NCBI RefSeq assembly: GCF_025751435.1 | Contig: NZ_JAOWKY010000001.1 | Coordinates: 124,001 to 188,000 of the forward strand | DNA from: Albidovulum marisflavi | GTDB taxonomy: Bacteria > Pseudomonadota > Alphaproteobacteria > Rhodobacterales > Rhodobacteraceae | Length of the DNA: 64,000 nt | Reading direction: 5' to 3' | Shown here: piece after piece, positions 61,415 through 64,000 of the stretch | Layout: every line of letters begins with the position of its first letter | How positions within the stretch are numbered: position 1 is the first letter of the stretch | Notes under the pieces: generated by a model | Told to the model about the DNA's origin: nothing | The model's input: the letters and a program-made list of their open reading frames with translations, nothing else | Databases searched by the model: none | Translations under genes and position numbers: made by a program

Positions 61415-62383
61415 ATGACCCCGACCGAGCAAAAGCCAGAGCCCGGCGGGCAGGTCTCTGATGCGGTTCGGGGAAACTGGGTCGACCGGTTCGCCCCGGA
61501 GTTCAGCCGGCCCTACCTGAGGCTCAGCCGGGCCGACCGCCCGATCGGGACATGGCTGCTGCTGCTTCCCTGTCTTTGGGGGCTGGCACTTGCTGCCGCG
61601 GTGGACGGCTGGCGGCTTTTCGACCTGTGGATCGCGATCGGCTGCGGGCTTGGCGCCTGGCTCATGCGCGGGGCGGGCTGCACCTGGAACGACATCACCG
61701 ACCGCGACTTCGACGCGGCCGTGGCGCGCACGCGGTCGCGCCCGATTCCATCGGGTCAGGTCACGGTGAAACAGGCCGTGGCCTGGATGTTCGCGCAGAT
61801 GGCGCTGGCCGGGCTGATCCTTCTGACCTTCGACTGGACCGCGGTTCTGCTGGGGGTATCGTCGCTGGGCATCGTGGCGCTTTATCCCTTTGCCAAGCGC
61901 TTCACCTGGTGGCCGCAGGCGGTCCTGGGGCTGGCCTTCAACTGGGGCGTTCCGGTTGCCTGGGCCGCGCATTCGGGCGACTGGCCCGGCCTTCCCGCCT
62001 GGCTGCTCTATGCCTCGGGGATCGCGTGGACGCTTTTCTACGATACGATCTACGCACATCAGGACAAGGAGGACGACGTGCTGATCGGCGTGAAGTCCAC
62101 GGCCCGGCTTTTCGGCGCGGACACCGGCAAGTGGCTGGCGCGATTCCTGGTCGCCGCGGTGACGCTGATGGGCCTTGCGGTGCTGCTGGCGCTTGGTCCG
62201 GGATCGGGCGTGCTGGCGCTGATCGTCGCCCTGGCGGCGCCCTGGGCGCTTGGATGGCACCTGTTCTGGCAGATTTCGCGCCTTGACATCGATGATCCCG
62301 AAAACTGTCTCAGGCTGTTTCGAACGAACCGGAATGCCGGACTGCTGCCTGCGCTGTTTCTTGCCTGTGCCGGGTTCCTCTGA
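61415..62383 (+). CDS. ubiA: 4-hydroxybenzoate polyprenyltransferase
   Basis: 322 residues, nine membrane spans. First Asp-rich motif CTWNDITDRDFD and second DTIYAHQDKEDD bind the Mg-diphosphate. It attaches the polyprenyl tail (made by the synthase at 33.2 kb) to 4-hydroxybenzoate in ubiquinone synthesis. GAGG 8 bases before the ATG overlaps the rsmE start codon on the other strand, since the two starts are 12 bases apart. Confidence 0.95.
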   Translation: MTPTEQKPEPGGQVSDAVRGNWVDRFAPEFSRPYLRLSRADRPIGTWLLLLPCLWGLALAAAVDGWRLFDLWIAIGCGLGAWLMRGAGCTWNDITDRDFDAAVARTRSRPIPSGQVTVKQAVAWMFAQMALAGLILLTFDWTAVLLGVSSLGIVALYPFAKRFTWWPQAVLGLAFNWGVPVAWAAHSGDWPGLPAWLLYASGIAWTLFYDTIYAHQDKEDDVLIGVKSTARLFGADTGKWLARFLVAAVTLMGLAVLLALGPGSGVLALIVALAAPWALGWHLFWQISRLDIDDPENCLRLFRTNRNAGLLPALFLACAGFL

Positions 62384-62447
62384 TTGATCCGCCCCCCGAC
62401 GGGCCGTAAGAGAGAGCGTTCAATTACCCAGCGAGGTTTTCCGCCGG

Positions 62448-64000
62448 ATGAAGTTGTCCCCCAAAACGATCGGCGCGGGCGTATTCGCAGCGGCGGCGGC
62501 CCTGTCGATTCTTGCCGCGGTCTGGGCGGCCTTCGCGATCGAGCACCGTGCGGCGCGGGCCGTGCGCACGGCGCTGGACGACGGCGGCTACGACTGGGCC
62601 GAGGTGTCCGTGGACGGTCTGCAGGTGACCCTGTCCGGAATGGCGCCAAGCGAGGCCCTGCGCTTCCGCGCCCTGTCAGCGGCGGGAACCGTGGTCGACG
62701 GCCGCAGCATCGTGGACAGGATGGACGTAGTCGACCCCTCGGCGCTCGGGCTTCCGGAGTTTACGCTCGAGATCCTGCGCAACGGCGACGGGATTTCGCT
62801 GATCGGCCTTGTGCCCTCCGAAGCGGCGCACGGCGCCATCGTCGAGCGGCTGTCGGACATGGCGGGCGATGGCCAGGTGACCGACATGCTTGAAACCTCG
62901 GAACATCCGGAACCCGAGGGCTGGCAGGCCGCCGTCGATTTCGGGCTGCGCGCGATGGAGTCGCTTTCGCGCTCAAAGATCTCGGTCACGGCCGACAACG
63001 TGTCGGTGATGGCGATCTCGACCAGCGCGGTGGAAAAGGCGCGGATCGAAGCCGAACTGCGCCGCGCCAAGCCGGCAGCGCTGCAACTGAGCCTTGATAT
63101 CTCGGCGCCGCGGCCGGTGATCGCGCCCTTCACGCTGCGCTTCGTCGCAGACGAGGCCGGGGCGCGCTTCGATGCCTGTTCGGCCAACAGCGAAAGGGCG
63201 CGCGATCGCATCATCGCCGCGGCGACCAGGGCCGGGATCAACGACAAGGTCACCTGCACCATCGGTCTGGGGGTACCCAGCCCCGACTGGGCGCAGGCGG
63301 TGGCGATGGGGATCGACGCGACGGCAAAGCTTGGCAAGGCCGTCATCACCTTTTCGGACGCCGACGTTTCGCTGGTCGCGGACGCTGCGGTCGCGCAGGA
63401 GCTGTTCGATCGCGTCGTTGGTGAACTGGAATCCAACCTTCCCGAAGTGTTTTCACTTCACGCCGTGCTGGCCGAGGGTGACGCCGCCAGCTCTCAGAGC
63501 GAGGGGGTGCAGGAATTCTCTGCGATCCTGAGCGAAGACGGCGGCGTCGAACTGCGCGGGCGCGTCACCGACCAGCTGGCACGCGAAGCTGTGGAAAGCT
63601 ACGCGCGTTCAAGGTTCGGCGCTGCCGAGGTCTATGCTGCGACCCGGCTTGACCCGGGCTTGCCCAAAGGGTGGTCGATCCGCGTCCTTGCCGCGCTTGA
63701 GGCGCTTGGCCATCTGCAGTCCGGTCAGGTCCGGGTGCGCGCCGATCGGGTCTTCATTTCCGGCACGACGGACCAGCCCGATGCCCGCGACGACGTCGCG
63801 CGCATCCTCTCGGACAAGCTGGGCGAGGCGCAGAAGTTCCAGATCGACATCTCCTACGTGCCCGTCGTGGTGCCCGAGGTCACCCTGCCTTCACCCGAGG
63901 AATGCGTGGCGGCCATCAATTCGGCCCTGAGCGAACAGAAGATCGACTTCGAACCGGGTTCGGCCCGGATCGCGGCGTCGGCGAACGACACGCTCGACAC
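62448..64000 (+). CDS. OmpA/BON-domain envelope protein, C-terminus cut by window end
   Basis: At least 517 residues. N-terminal membrane anchor (about 8-30, GAGVFAAAAALSILAAVWAA), then a series of BON-like repeats (for example GGYDWAEVSVDGLQVTLSGM and DGGVELRGRVTDQLAREAVE). The visible end enters PSPEECVAAINSALSEQKID, EPGSARIA, which is how an OmpA-type peptidoglycan-binding domain begins (I-x-F-x-P-G-S). It would tether the membrane to peptidoglycan. The stop is outside the window. 64 bases after ubiA. Confidence 0.85.
   Translation, partial: MKLSPKTIGAGVFAAAAALSILAAVWAAFAIEHRAARAVRTALDDGGYDWAEVSVDGLQVTLSGMAPSEALRFRALSAAGTVVDGRSIVDRMDVVDPSALGLPEFTLEILRNGDGISLIGLVPSEAAHGAIVERLSDMAGDGQVTDMLETSEHPEPEGWQAAVDFGLRAMESLSRSKISVTADNVSVMAISTSAVEKARIEAELRRAKPAALQLSLDISAPRPVIAPFTLRFVADEAGARFDACSANSERARDRIIAAATRAGINDKVTCTIGLGVPSPDWAQAVAMGIDATAKLGKAVITFSDADVSLVADAAVAQELFDRVVGELESNLPEVFSLHAVLAEGDAASSQSEGVQEFSAILSEDGGVELRGRVTDQLAREAVESYARSRFGAAEVYAATRLDPGLPKGWSIRVLAALEALGHLQSGQVRVRADRVFISGTTDQPDARDDVARILSDKLGEAQKFQIDISYVPVVVPEVTLPSPEECVAAINSALSEQKIDFEPGSARIAASANDTLD

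Noticed and set aside
1-64000. CRISPR arrays, tRNA/rRNA genes, insertion sequences, prophage genes
   Set aside because: I looked for regularly spaced repeats, T-loop motifs, terminal inverted repeats and phage or transposase motifs and saw none. A tRNAscan-SE, Infernal and ISfinder run would be decisive.

Overview
The window is about 66% G+C with very dense coding. It reads as a chromosomal segment of an alphaproteobacterium of the order Rhodobacterales (Rhodobacter/Roseobacter lineage). Signs of this are Mcl1 malyl-CoA lyase (ethylmalonyl-CoA pathway), PHB genes phbA/phbB, a 44-residue aa3 oxidase subunit IV, plant-type glutamate-cysteine ligase, TIGR02302 beside lysA, and ETF-QO/TPR/ispE facing a polyprenyl synthase. 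I cannot name the genus. I see no tRNA, rRNA, CRISPR array, insertion sequence or prophage.

Layout. 1-4.2 kb (minus): rpmI-rplT and pheS-pheT, with two extra genes (SUKH/SMI1 and a class I glutamine amidotransferase) plus a remnant of the pheT 5' end between pheS and pheT. 4.4-8.7 kb: small secreted protein, pyruvate kinase, N-formylglutamate amidohydrolase, DUF1244, a lipoprotein, D-amino-acid transaminase. 8.9-14.8 kb: mannose-1-P guanylyltransferase and phosphomannomutase, malyl-CoA lyase, accA, plsC. 14.8-20.1 kb: ftsX-ftsE, zinc-ribbon protein, TIGR02302 protein. 20.1-27.9 kb: lysA, a CecR-like TetR/HlyD/ABC efflux block inserted between lysA and argH-lipoprotein, tlpA, tag. 27.9-34.2 kb: EAL protein, phbA, phbB, DMT exporter, YdcH, TrmN6-like methylase, DUF2007, polyprenyl synthase. 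34.2-40 kb: ispE, TPR protein, ETF-QO, a lower-GC PAP2 gene, greA. 40-48 kb: membrane and lipoprotein genes, cytochrome oxidase subunit IV, MBL hydrolase, acyl-CoA dehydrogenase, tsaC, ACT protein, YqgE, DsbD N-domain protein. 48-54.4 kb: RND pump with adaptor, moaB, uracil-DNA glycosylase. 54.5-57.9 kb: pyrB, a pyrC-like gene lacking catalytic residues, plsY, DUF805. 57.9-64 kb: gshA, two unknown genes, rsmE, ubiA, and an OmpA/BON-type protein cut by the window end.

Most genes are core metabolism in tight operons with ATGA/GTGA overlaps. The parts that look accessory are the two-gene pheS-pheT insertion, the efflux block that separates lysA from argH, and the lower-GC PAP2 gene. The most unusual observation is at the pheT start. 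Two successive foreign genes each end on a stop codon overlapping a pheT ATG and each carry their own Shine-Dalgarno for it. The older pheT start survives as a 27-codon remnant that shares a perfect 35-bp direct repeat with the live gene.
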